This document shows positions 43,364-53,350 of a stretch of DNA of 64,000 bases, piece by piece. Within the stretch, counting starts at the first letter, position 1. Each line of letters begins with the position of its first letter. The notes beneath the pieces are model-generated. The model was given only the letters and a program-made list of their open reading frames with translations, had not been told where the DNA came from and made no database searches. The translations under genes were made by a program, and so were the position numbers. This stretch comes from Clytia hemisphaerica (Eukaryota > Cnidaria > Hydrozoa > Leptothecata > Clytiidae), in assembly GCA_902728285.1 (NCBI GenBank), contig CACVBU010000206.1, forward strand, positions 1 through 64,000. The letters run 5' to 3'.

Positions 43364-46300
43364 ATGACTTTACAGAATGAAACACCACCTATTTTGGCCT
43401 CAAACTTCAGTATCAGTAAGTTTTTTCATTGTCAGTCGAAATATTAGAAATGTTAATTATACTACTGGCTGCAAATGAAGCAATTACAAGTTATCTATGA
43501 TCTTTAGGACTTTATTAAAGATTGAACTATTATTTATGCTTTAAAGCAAGAATGAAGAAATTCGTGCAGGCAATACATAAGATAATCAAAGGATGAAAAA
43601 CTGATGTATTTTGTTTTGAATGCTATTACCGTTTTGTCATTCTATAAATTTGCCTTTCTTATTTTAGTTGTTGGTGTGATAGAGCAATATGGATGGTTTT
43701 TATTGATTGGGTGTATACTTGTCATGTATCTTTACAATAAATATAAACCAACATTAATGAAAATGAAACAAAACCATGAAGATTGGAAGGAAGCAGAAAT
43801 AAATAAAAAAGGTGATACTGATATTGTTTTTGCTTCATTTGAAGAGGTGCATTGGTGCAAAATAGGGCGAATGAGACAAAGCATTTTAAATAGCCCTGGC
43901 AAACAGTAGCAAAATTTACAGGGTATTTGATTTGATTTTGAAAATTTGGCGAGTCAGCTATCTCATTGATTCATTTTCGCAAAAAAAGGCAAAAAATTGA
44001 ACAAAAATTAAATCTCAGAAAATTAATCCAATAAAAGTACTCTTTTGGCTAGTCATGTCATGTTGTAGTCGAAAGTCATCATGTATATAATACCAGTTCC
44101 AACTTTTTTTTCAGATCCTGATAGGGTTCACAAGGTCCAATTATCAATGGAACAAGCACGATTGAAACTCCAACAACAAGTTAATGTTGATTCAGAGAAA
44201 AGGAAAGAAGCAGATTTAAAGGTATACCTTCGATGTTGTGAAGAATAAAATAATATTTGTAAACAAGAAATCTGAAAAATGATTTTAGTTGTGTCACTTT
44301 TTAATATTGTGGGAGGGTTCAACGAATAGCCATTTTTTGATGCAAAGTATTTTCGTGAGACATTTACGTAACATGTATACAACCCCTTCTCACAGACCGA
44401 CCCTTTTTCGCTGAAAAAATTGCCAAAATATCGTCCCCAGGACCAAAATTATACCCAAATTTTTGTCTCCGCTGAAATTGATTAATGAGGCCCCCCCAGC
44501 GGCACTAATCACGCCATCACGCAAAAAAATTTCTCCACCACGCATCACGAAAATCGCTAAAATTTGTCATCACGCAAAAAATAGCGAAAAATAGCCCAAA
44601 TCACGCATCACGCCTCAAATTTTTGCCCTATCACGCATCACGCCAAAATCTTGACCACGCCATCACGCCAAAAAAATCTCTAATCACGCCATCACGCAAG
44701 AAAAAAGTCCCAATCACGCCATCTGGGGGGGGCCCTCATTAATAAAAAAGTACAGTGAGAAACTGCAAAATTTTGCGCTATGTTTTCCATCCCCACTGAA
44801 CATTAAAGCTTTAAAAATATGGGAATATCAATCCTCATGTAGTTTTAGTCCATTATTTATTTCCCATTGGCTAAAAAAATCCTACCAGGTCGGTGAGAAA
44901 GGAGTTTATGTAGGTTTTTAGTTTTTAGGGCTTTTAAAAGCTCTATAATTATAAATTTCAGTATTTCACATTAAATTCTCATATTTTTGTATCTACAGCG
45001 TGAAGAGGCACAAAGACAGAAAAAAATCGAGGAGTGGGAAAACCATCAACAAGGCCGTGGATATCATAATAAATCGAGATTTTCAGTAAGTCTTAGGGTC
45101 CAACGAGGGAAAAAGCCATAAAGAAGTAGAGAGTTGGTTTTGCCATTATAAAAAAGTGATATCCTTTTTCAATATAACTTTGTACCTTTCTACATTTTGG
45201 GCATTAAATCATTTCATAATTATTGTACCCTATAATAGTGATGAGGTGATTTCTTTCTCTAAAATAACATTTGTAAAGCGCAATATAGCTTAAGGGAACT
45301 TTTTTTGGCGGGAACTTATTTTGGTGAATGACAGCGTATTTTGCCTTATTTTGAGCAATTTTGATGAATTTCAGGGGTTATTTAAGCAAGGAAACAAAAA
45401 AATTAATTTTGGTGGGAACTTATTTTGGCGAGTGAGCAAAATATTTAATTTTGGCCAAAATAAGTTCCCTTAAGGTAATACATACTTCTTGTTCGTAGAA
45501 TCCATCTCCGGATAATGACAGTGGCTCAAATAACACTTCAAAACCAAAGAAGAAGAATACTACAATGAAATCAGGTACATAGTACATACACACAATCTCT
45601 TGTTATCATTTTCTCTAAACCACTGGGTCTGTAAAATAGAAAACATGGCCGACTAGTCGACTTCCAAACTGGACATACTTCCATGGAAAATATGTTAGGT
45701 CTATCTAGTGTGTAAAAGAATATGATATTTGTGCTCTAAACACACATTGATGTTATTGTTTTGTTATTCCATTTGAATACAGCATCAGAGCTGTCTGGGA
45801 GTTTTCGCTTTAATGGAGAGGGGGGGGTGCGGAATGACAAAAGCTTTAAATTATGACTTAGAAGAAAGGTGAAATGTCTAAACTTTAACTGGTCCATTTT
45901 TAATTCTCTTTTGTTTTAGACTTCAATGCTTTATCAGGAGATGGAGGAGGCTCGTGCAGTTATCGTCCCTCAAGCCGATTTTGTAAGTGAAATTTCATTT
46001 TTTTGATATGAAATATTTTATGATAAATGACGCACATACAGACATACAATTTAAGTGGCGCTCTATTTTTAAATCCACAGTATCTACTGTGCGCAAGACC
46101 TTTAGTTACTTTACAGTAACTTTTGGATTTTGTGTGAGATATTTTTATTTTGCTACACGTTTGATATGGGGCTTTTTAGAAAGTCATGAAAAAACCGAAA
46201 TTAGTTCCCTTACGATGTTAGCATGTATTCTTTCAGATGCGGCGCTCTTTAACGGGCGGCGCTCTTTAACGGGCGGCGCTCATTGAAGGTAGGGGCTGAA

Positions 46301-46595
46301 CACACCTTTTCGATCGTAGTCGCGCGGTCAAGTGCATGCCACTGAATTATTTAATCATCCCCCTAAGATTCAATCCTTTGTTGATACCTTTTTCTATTGT
46401 CTATAGATGCGAAAAAAGACTGGGACGGTTTAAGGATGGTAAAACGGACATAAAATGCCCGCGCGGTAATTACCGGCTGCGGTCGAAAAGGTGTATAGAG
46501 GAAACGCGGTATGATATTCGACACTTAATTCGTAAACTTAAATTTCTATTCTATTTCTATTCTTTTATTTTTCAGCTGGTGGTGGGTGAGGTTAA
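43364..46595 (+). CDS. SELENOS: Selenoprotein S (VIMP), 7 exons, 182 aa including Sec181
   Basis: SELENOS is an ER membrane protein that recruits the p97/VCP ATPase to the Derlin retrotranslocation machinery in ER-associated degradation. Exons: 43364-43415, 43668-43811, 44115-44221, 44999-45085, 45499-45574, 45920-45982, 46576-46595. All are GT/AG and in phase. The protein starts MTLQNETPPILASNFSI. One membrane segment follows (about 23-40, QYGWFLLIGCILVMYLY; compare human TYGWYIVFSCILL), then a charged helix with MEQARLKLQQQV at the VCP-binding region. REEAQRQKKIEEWENHQQGR matches the human QKIEMWDSMQEG region. A basic linker (PKKKN) leads to ALSGDGGGSCSYRPSSRF. The last exon joins to SGGG-UGA-Gly-TAA, matching the human end SSGGUG. 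UGA is the penultimate codon, as in human (Sec188 of 189), and overall length agrees. Confidence 0.94.
44481..44743. repeat. CATCACGC-rich miniature element in SELENOS intron 3
   Basis: The ends are inverted: ATTAATGAGGCCCCCCCAG and, read inward from the right, ATTAATGAGGGCCCCCCCC. The interior consists largely of ATCACGC/CCATCACGC words separated by A-runs. Related copies: 6672-6767, 47956-48073, 61583-61821. Confidence 0.75.
45290..45473. repeat. TTAAGGGAAC miniature element, copy 1, in SELENOS intron 4
   Basis: It starts TTAAGGGAACTTTTTTTGGC and ends GGCCAAAATAAGTTCCCTTAA. The interior carries further TTTTGGCGGGAACT words. TTAA sits at both boundaries, as with piggyBac-type insertion. But GGTAAT follows the right TTAA in both copies, so the TTAA could instead be part of the element. 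Confidence 0.7.
46236..46495. repeat. GC-rich short tandem repeat and inverted-repeat element in SELENOS intron 6
   Basis: GCGGCGCTCTTTAACGG is repeated two and a half times at 46236-46285. It is followed by an element of about 195 bp whose ends read inward as ACACCTTTTCGATCGTAG (left) and ACACCTTTTCGACCGCAG (right). It lies between the last two coding exons. Confidence 0.55.
46587..46589 (+). promoter_or_regulatory. SELENOS: Recoded UGA (selenocysteine) codon
   Basis: In the spliced frame, a T from exon 6 plus CT gives Ser, then GGT GGT GGG TGA GGT TAA. A UGA followed by exactly one Gly codon and a true stop is the diagnostic end of Sec-containing SELENOS. The acceptor TTTTTCAG ends at 46575. 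Without Sec insertion, translation would stop two residues short. Confidence 0.88.
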
Positions 46596-47038
46596 TTTGC
46601 CATGCATGAAATATCTTCTCTTGTAATGTTTTTTAGGATCTTATACTAGCATTTCAGTCATGATTTTATGATGTGGAAAGCGTAGGATAAGAATTGCTTT
46701 CGTTGACCAAACGCTTATCAAAACAAAGAATTATTATTCGAATTTTAAGTTTCATTGTTAATATTTCCTGGTATGCACTAGCGAAAATTAGTAACTTGAA
46801 AATTTTGACATCTTGCAAACCTATCATTAGTCTTAAATTTTTTTCTACTAATATTAATGAAAATGGAATTTTTCATGTTTTTTCATTTAGTTGAATTTTC
46901 AAAAACTCATTTTGTCTCTTCTTTCAAAGCAGTTCAAGAGAAAGATTTTTTTAAATATATTTTCATACATGGCATTTTAATACAATACCAACCAAACGAT
47001 GTAAACGTAATATTTTGAAGGTTTTTAAAAATCTTCCG

Positions 47039-47090
47039 ATGACGTCATCAACATAAATGGCTGTTTTCAAGACCAATGTTGATAATCGAA
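47039..47090 (+). ncRNA. Candidate SECIS stem-loop
   Basis: ATGA (47039-47042) is followed 12 nt later by AAA at the top of a perfect 8-bp stem (ATCAACAT at 47047-47054, ATGTTGAT at 47076-47083). The loop contains a TGG/CCA mini-stem, and CGAA follows at 47087-47090. Order and spacing resemble a form-2 SECIS. However, pairing below the quartet (helix I) is poor, an internal mismatch follows the quartet, the site is 450 nt past the stop, and GATGACGTCATC recurs elsewhere in repeats. Weak candidate only. Confidence 0.25.
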
Positions 47091-47955
47091 TACTATATTG
47101 TTACATTGTAAATTTTTATAATCGTTTTCTATTTATTCGATGGAAAGAAATTTTCATTTTAATCATTAACTTGAAATATATTTTCTCTTCTTTTTGGACC
47201 TACCCCGGTGGGGTGGAGGTCCTATAAATTAACCTGTGTTCGTTCGTTCGTTCGTCTGTTACCAACTTTTCTCAGGATTGAATCATAGGAATCTTTTGAT
47301 TTTTGGTACAAAGGTGCAAAATGATGGTGGTGGCCAAAATGTGACGGAGCCCGATTTTCGAAAAAAAATTTTTTGCCAAAAAACGGCTTAAAAACGGGTT
47401 TTTTGAACTTTGTGAAAAATTGGATCATTAATTTTTTCATGAAAGTAGGGTACCATCATAGGTAAAAGATGGCTCAAGAAGATTTTTGCAAAAAAATTTT
47501 GTTTGCTCAAAAAACGCATGTTTATCTATAAGAATCACTATTAATAAGCATACATCAATGTTCTTAGTCAAATCACTCAATTTTTTTATAAGATAGATGT
47601 TTTTTTGCCCATGAGGGCTTACTTTTGAAGAATATGTGTGTTTAGACATGAAATTTTGGTTGCTTGGCGTGTTTTTATAGAAAAACTGACCAAATTCGAC
47701 ATTTTTTTATAAGCACATTATCAATTGCTTAGGTATTAGCTTTTCTCGAGATTGGCTCTTTATTCTTTATGATTTTTTGTACAAAGATGCATAACTATAA
47801 ACCCTCGAATGTGACGGAGCCTGATTTTCGAAAAAAAATGTTTTTGGGCAATTTTGTCTCAGCTATAAATTATTTTGACAGACTTGTGTTAAAGGCAAAA
47901 TGGTAGATTGTTAATTTGACCAATTTCTCGTATTAAAGTACGAGAAAACAGGGAT

Positions 47956-48073
47956 GTATGAGGCCCCACCAAGCGGACCCAAAATTCACGTCATCACGCC
48001 CTATTTTTAGAAATTTAACGCCATCACGCCGTCAAAAAACTCCTATCACGCCAACAGCTTGGGGGTCTCATGT
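47956..48073. repeat. CATCACGC-rich miniature element, short copy
   Basis: GTATGAGGCCCCACCAAGCG at the left is matched inverted by AGCTTGGGGGTCTCATG at the right. The interior has ACGTCATCACGCC and GCCATCACGCCGTC. It is about 118 bp, shorter than the other copies. Confidence 0.65.
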
Positions 48074-48333
48074 ATATTTTTCTGATAAGAAAAGAAAAAG
48101 ATGTAAGTTGATTCCCCTTTCTTGGTATCCCCTTCTTGATTTTTTCGAAAGGTGCTACCCATCTTAAGAAACTGCAGTAAGGTCGAGTTATTTTTTCGTA
48201 ATACTATACAGCTTTTGGTGTCGTTTGTTTTTAACTAAAATTGAGCTAGGATCTGATGTGTTTGCATGTCCTGAAGCTTCAAAGTTTGGAACAATTGTTC
48301 CTTGGGTTTTTGTTTTTCTCACTTTTAAATACA

Positions 48334-48614
48334 TTAAGGGAACTTATTTTGGCGGGAACTAATTTTGGCGGATTTGGCGAATTTAGACGAAATTCGCCAA
48401 AACTAGTTCCCGCCAAAATTAAACTTTTTGTTTCCTTGCCTGAATAACCTCATCAAAATTGCTCAAAATAAGGCAAAATAGAACAGATTTACGCTGTCAT
48501 TTGCCAAAATGAGTTCCCGCCAAAATTAAAAAAATTCATTATTCACAAAATTAAAAATGTCTAGGATATTTGCTGCCCGCCAAAATTAGTTCCCGCCAAA
48601 AAAAGTTCCCTTAA
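48334..48614. repeat. TTAAGGGAAC miniature element, copy 2
   Basis: It starts TTAAGGGAACTTATTTTGGC and ends GCCAAAAAAAGTTCCCTTAA. The interior repeats TTTTGGCGGGAACT in both orientations. It is about 100 bp longer than copy 1 and likewise has TTAA at both boundaries. Confidence 0.75.
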
Positions 48615-48699
48615 GGTAATTTTGATTTTTCAACAAAGATATTGATTGTACAAGTTTGACACTAATTTTACAACTTGGCATTTGAATAGTTTCGAAAAT

Positions 48700-49490
48700 G
48701 CTGGTGAATCGTTTTGATAGCAAAATTTTGGGGGTAAAATTTTAGTTTGATGGATTTTTCAGTGTCAAATTTTTTTGATGAAATTTTGATCGTCTTAATT
48801 TTATTTGTTTGATAAAATTTTTGTGCGTCAAACTTTCTGATGAAATTTTGTGCGTCTAGTTTTTATTTCATGAAGTTTAGAGCGTCAAATTTTTATTTGA
48901 TGAAATTTTGAGCGTCATAAGCGTTTATTTGATGAAATTTTGAGCGGTCATAAGCGTTTATTTGATGAAATTTTGAGCGTCAAACTTTCTGATGAAATTT
49001 TGTGCGAGAAATTTTAATTTGATGAAATTTTGAGCGTCAAGCGTTTTTTTGACGAAATTTTGTGTGTCAAATTTTTATTTGATGAAATTTTAAGCGTCAA
49101 ATTTGAGCGTCAAATTTTTATTTCATGTGAAATTTTGAGCGTCAAATTTTTGTCAAATTTTTAATTGATGAAATTTCGAGCGTTAAATTTTAATTTGATG
49201 AAATTATGAGCGTCAAATTTTAATTTGATGAAATTGTGAGCGCGTCAAATTTTAATTTGATGAAATTATGAGCGTCAAATTTTAATTTGATGTGCGTCAA
49301 GCGTTGTTTATTAGATGAAATTTTGAGCGCCAAATTTTTATTTGATGAAATTTAGAGCGTTAAGCGTTAATTTGATGAAATTTTGAGTGTCAAATTTTTA
49401 TTTGTTGAAATTATGAGCGTCAAATATTTATTTGATGAAATCTTTCTATCGTCAAGTTTATAATTTTTTGGAATTTGCATCGTCAAATTT
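48700..49490. repeat. Degenerate minisatellite, about 30-bp unit
   Basis: Roughly 25 imperfect units of TGATGAAATTTTGAGCGTCA followed by AATTTTTATT. Units vary (GAGCGTTAAGCG, GTGCGTC) and have many 1-5 bp indels. No stable frame runs through it. Confidence 0.85.
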
Positions 49491-49660
49491 TTTGAAATCA
49501 AGTAGTCAAGAATTATAGACTAAGTTTGAAAATTGGTATATTGGCTATTTCTGAACTACTATACGCGAAAATAAATCCAAGCGAAATTTTAAAACGAAAA
49601 AAAACTCTTTACACTTTCTTTTTGACATCGAATTGCATTTCACAGCCTTTTTCAGCTCAA

Positions 49661-49954
49661 TTGGGCCATTCCATATGGTGGTGGTCGAATATTTCCAGGG
49701 GGTAATACGAGAAGAATTTCCAGGGGGTCTATTTCTTTTTTCCAGGAGGTAAAAAGTTATTCTTAGATTTCCAGGGGGCAAACGACTGATTTTAGTTCGT
49801 CCACCCTTTCTTTAAAGCATGGAAAGAATTTTTTTCAAGGGTCTATTTTCAAATTTTGCCGCTTTCCAGGGGTTGTCCACACATTTCCAAGAAATTTGTT
49901 TTGACTTGAAAAGGTTCGTCCACCCCCTGTATGGAAATTTTATGGAACAGCCCA
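49661..49954. repeat. TGGGC/GGAA inverted-repeat element with TCCAGGGGG interior
   Basis: The left end TTGGGCCATTCCATATGG and the right end TATGGAACAGCCCATTC are inverted partners. TTTCCAGGGGG recurs four or five times inside. The end resembles that at 9498-9684, and the interior resembles 20330-20460. Confidence 0.55.
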
Positions 49955-50533
49955 TTCAGATTCACAGTCTTATCTACTGTACCAAACCATTTCAAAAAGT
50001 ATCAAATTCATTTTCCTTTTGTAGACAGACAACTTGTATTTGGTAAAAACTTTTATTTGTCAAAATTTACATTTGTAGGAACAGAATACAAATAGCATAC
50101 AACAAATTTCAACAGACAATATGACTTGAGAGATTGCCGAGCGCAAGAAACACTCATTTATACCGTTATATATTTTTCAAAAATCACATATTTACAAAAT
50201 AAAAACAAAAAGTTTTAATGTTCCTCTCTCCAAGGTGAAAAGGCTCAGCCGGAGTTTGCATTTGGATTTAAATCCATAAAATATCAAACCCGCAAAAAAG
50301 ATATTGCAAATAATGACATTAATTTCAAGAGATAAAAGTTAGATTTTTAGTAAAGCAAAAAACAATCTTTAAAGAACCAAAGCGAGAGAGAAATATTGTA
50401 TAAGACAATAAATTAATCATAAGTTTGAAAACATGAAATTGTTTGATTACCAAGAGTGCCAGGTACTTTGAATTCAACTGAGACTATGAATGTATTACAC
50501 GAGTTCAGGTTCATGAAGAAGTTAAGTTGGTCG

Positions 50534-53350
50534 TTAATTACCACCCTCTTCTTCAGGAGGGGCTGGTTTCGCTTCCTCATCAACCACCTCTTCTTTTTTA
50601 TCCTCATTAACAACCTCTTCATTTTTATCTTCATCGCCTTCTTCAGTTGTTTTCACATTGTTCAAAGATTCCTTCTGAGCAGCAACTGCTTTCCTCGCTT
50701 TAGAACCACGGAACGTAGCTTGAATCTTTAGAGCGGCTCCTGTTAATTCCTCTTCCGTAGCTTCTTCGACTTCAGCGCCGTCTTTTACTTCTGATTCTTC
50801 TGTTTGTGATTCATTTGCAGCAGGTTCACTTTCTGGCGCTGTCGCGTCGCTCTGTACTTGGTCCTCCGCCTCGGTATCGGTATTACTTCGTTCTTTTTCA
50901 CTTTCGTTTTCGGTAGCTGAAGCTTGTGGTGTTTCCTCGTCGGTCTGTGATTTTGATGCTTTTAAAGCTTCAACGTCACCACGTGCTTTCTTTCCACGAA
51001 CCATAGCTTGGATTTTTGTTGCCGCTTGTTCTTCAGTCAACCTTGATTAAGAACATGAAATGGATTTAGAAAAGAAACCTTTCAACCACACCGGGGTTAT
51101 GAGAGGCTGGGTACCTTAGTAAGTGGATTAATTCAAGCGAGGATTATATTTCGGGAGTTTTTCCAAAAATTCGCGAAATCTAATGCTCGTAAAAAAATTT
51201 TTCTGGTTTCGCGAACTTTAATCCTTGCGTAATTTAAAATGATGATTTTTGCCTAAATCCCTTGGAAAATGAAAGAAATTAGGTTAAAATGAGGTTGATT
51301 TACGAAATGTGATGCTCACGAAAAATTTCTCTCTCGAAATTGTTGCTCGCGAAAACAAGTCCCGCAAAAATTAAATTATTTTTTTAGAAAAAAATTGTCT
51401 TTCTAAAATTAATCCACTTAAAGTATCTTTTAAGCCAAATTCATTGTATCTTAGATTTTCCTACTAGGGGATGTTTGGGGATATTCTTAGTGTTTAATTA
51501 ACAATGGACTTCTAAATTTAAAGCACCATGTCGTTTTAATCCAATCCAAGCTCGAAGCATTTAATGTGAATTGAAAAATGGACTCGAAATAAAATAAAAA
51601 TTGAGCAAATTGACTTAAATCAATTATTATTTTTGTTCGACATTTTCTTCTTGAAAAAGCCAAAAGTAAATATGCTAGTTCCTGATTTTAGCGTCTGTAG
51701 TGTAGTGGTAGAGCATCCGGCTACGGTGCGCAAGGTTGTGGGTTCGCCCCCCAATCGGGTCATACCAAAGATTACCAAAATGGTACTTGATGCCTCTCTG
51801 CTTGATGCTCAGCAATTAAGAGAAGGGCCAAGGGTAAGTGGAGCAATCTAGGGAGAAAGAGTGGCGCCCTCCCCTACCTCCGGATAGATATAGCTATCGA
51901 TTTATTTAATTAGTTACTTGATGCAATCAATAAGAAAAAAGTCTATATATAGTTTTGGAAGAAAACGGAACACCGTGAATATGAGTAGATCTTAAGTACC
52001 TAGGAGAGTCTTGTTCTTTGTCCTCGTCAACATCCGTTGATTGAACTTCTTCTGTGGCGATATCTTGTGGCGGTGGTGGGGTGGGTTCTTTAGCTGAGGG
52101 CGGTGGAGATGGCGCTGCCTCTTCCTTTTGATCGCTCATAGGTTGAGATTTTACTTGTGGTCGTGGTGGAAGTGGTTCACCACCGTTAGCTGTAAGACCA
52201 ACCATATTGATGAATGTAAAGTTAACTAGACCTATCTAGAAATTTCAAAAACTTTAATGTAGGTCTCAGAAAAAAGCTTTTCCGTAGATTACGAGAGACA
52301 GTTCTTTGGAAAGGTAAAGTTTCTTTGGATATTCCTATGAAATATTTGTGAGATGAGGATTTCGGCTTGGTTTTGTGTAGGTGCGAATTTATAAAATAAT
52401 GTCACAATCATCTTTTGAAACAAAATAATTTGCTAAGTAATAATGAAAGGATGCAGACAAGAACAGTCTCGTATTCAAACCTTACTTATTACATTCTAAT
52501 TAATCAAAAATTAACAGGTTTTTTAACAAGCCAGATCTTTTACATTTTTTAATAATCATCTTATTCGAAGATGTGTACACATTTCTTTTATAAGAACAAA
52601 CTATATCAGAACATAAGGCTTCGATGGCAAAAATGTTAAGAACATGCTAAGAACATTTCAAGGCTTCGCGGACTCTAAAACACCCGATTTCTTAAGAAAA
52701 TAGGCAAAAAAAACTCAAAAAATGGCGAAAATAAGAATATGTCCAGAACATTTTTAGGCTTAAAACCTGTTAAAACTCATAAAGTTAAGAACATCCGAAG
52801 GCTTCAAAAATTTTGTATGTTCTTATAAAAAAACGTGAAATCATCTTATTCGAAGATGTGTATTTTCGGACAATGAAGTTATGGTTGATAAAGTCAACTT
52901 CTCGTCGACTTTTCATAACTCGAACCTCTATAACTCTAGCCTGGAAACACTAAAATACAAAAGAGAGCTTAAAGCCTGGATATCAAAGGTGATATTAGCC
53001 TAAATCCTTCGAATTGAAACGGTTTCTGGCTCTCCTTAGCTTGATAGTAGCAAATTTATGTATCTGCCCCTTTGAGGACAAAAAAGTGACTAAAATGATT
53101 CGAAAATTAACAAAAGGACCCATTGGAGTTACACTGATTCTTTATATAAAATTTCTAAAATTTAGAAATCTTATAAAAACATTAAAAAAAACTTACCGAC
53201 TCTAGTAGCAACCTGTTGTTTGAAATAATCAGCTGCAAATTTGATGATGTTTTCTGGTTGTTCTCTTAGAACTTCTCGTGCCAAACCTTCAAGAAGATTA
53301 TTGAAACCATCGGGTACTGTCAATTTTTGTGGTGCGTATTGAACAGCCAT
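50534..53350 (-). CDS. SPA17: SPA17-like protein: RIIa domain plus two IQ motifs (283 aa)
   Basis: SPA17-type proteins dock to A-kinase anchoring proteins through an RIIa dimerisation domain and bind calmodulin through IQ motifs; they occur in sperm and motile cilia. Exons on the minus strand: 53350-53197, 52189-52000, 51041-50534, with phases 1 and 2 matching across introns. The N-terminus, LTVPDGFNNLLEGLAREVLR then EQPENIIKFAADYFKQQV (residues 10-47), matches human RIPQGFGNLLEGLTREILR closely. A proline-rich middle (PPRP, PSPPPSAKEPTPPPP) leads to IQ motif 1 (AATKIQAMVRGKKAR, 121-135). A long Glu/Ser/Thr-rich acidic segment precedes IQ motif 2 (AALKIQATFRGSKARK, about 217-232), and the tail is acidic. 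Human SPA17 has 151 aa and one IQ motif, so this form is longer. A SINE lies in the second intron. Confidence 0.9.
51691..51900 (+). repeat. tRNA-derived SINE, copy 3, in the SPA17-like gene intron 2
   Basis: This is the best-preserved copy. The head GCGTCTGTAGTGTAGTGGTA, GAGCATCCGGCTACGG and the B-box GGGTTCGCCCCCC resemble a tRNA. The body has TGCTTGATGCTCAGCAATTA, shared with 13594-14098. It is antisense to the host gene. Confidence 0.8.
52585..52840 (+). repeat. AAGAACAT-family element, copy 3
   Basis: TTTTATAAGAACAAAC at the left and TGTTCTTATAAAAAAACGTG at the right are partly inverted. The middle matches 3467-3705 and inverted 16545-16765 (GGCTTCGCGGACTCTAAAAC). It lies in the first intron of the SPA17-like gene. 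Confidence 0.65.

Larger units (their letters stand above)
46596..50533. other. Intergenic DNA between SELENOS and the SPA17-like gene
   Basis: It begins with SELENOS 3' UTR of unknown extent. At about 47195-47260 a GGACCTACCCCGGTGGGG hairpin-like phrase is followed by a (TTCG)n run. Sequence around 47260-47350 is partly repeated near 47740-47840 (GTGACGGAGCCTGATTTTCG). Listed separately are three miniature elements and a degenerate minisatellite. No gene seen. Confidence 0.4.

Noticed and set aside
46230..46292. Alternative SELENOS last exon reading NGRRSLTGGAH-UGA-Arg-TAG after CTTTCAG
   Set aside because: It looks tempting (GRR...GG then UGA one codon before a stop) and is in phase. But it comes from a short GC-rich tandem repeat, while the exon at 46576 matches the family C-terminus SGGGUG exactly.
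46660..46725. Another SECIS-like fold, ATGATG with GGAAAGC/GCTTTC
   Set aside because: The stem is six pairs with mismatches at the quartet, and the apical AA lies about 17 nt from ATGA, too far for the usual geometry.
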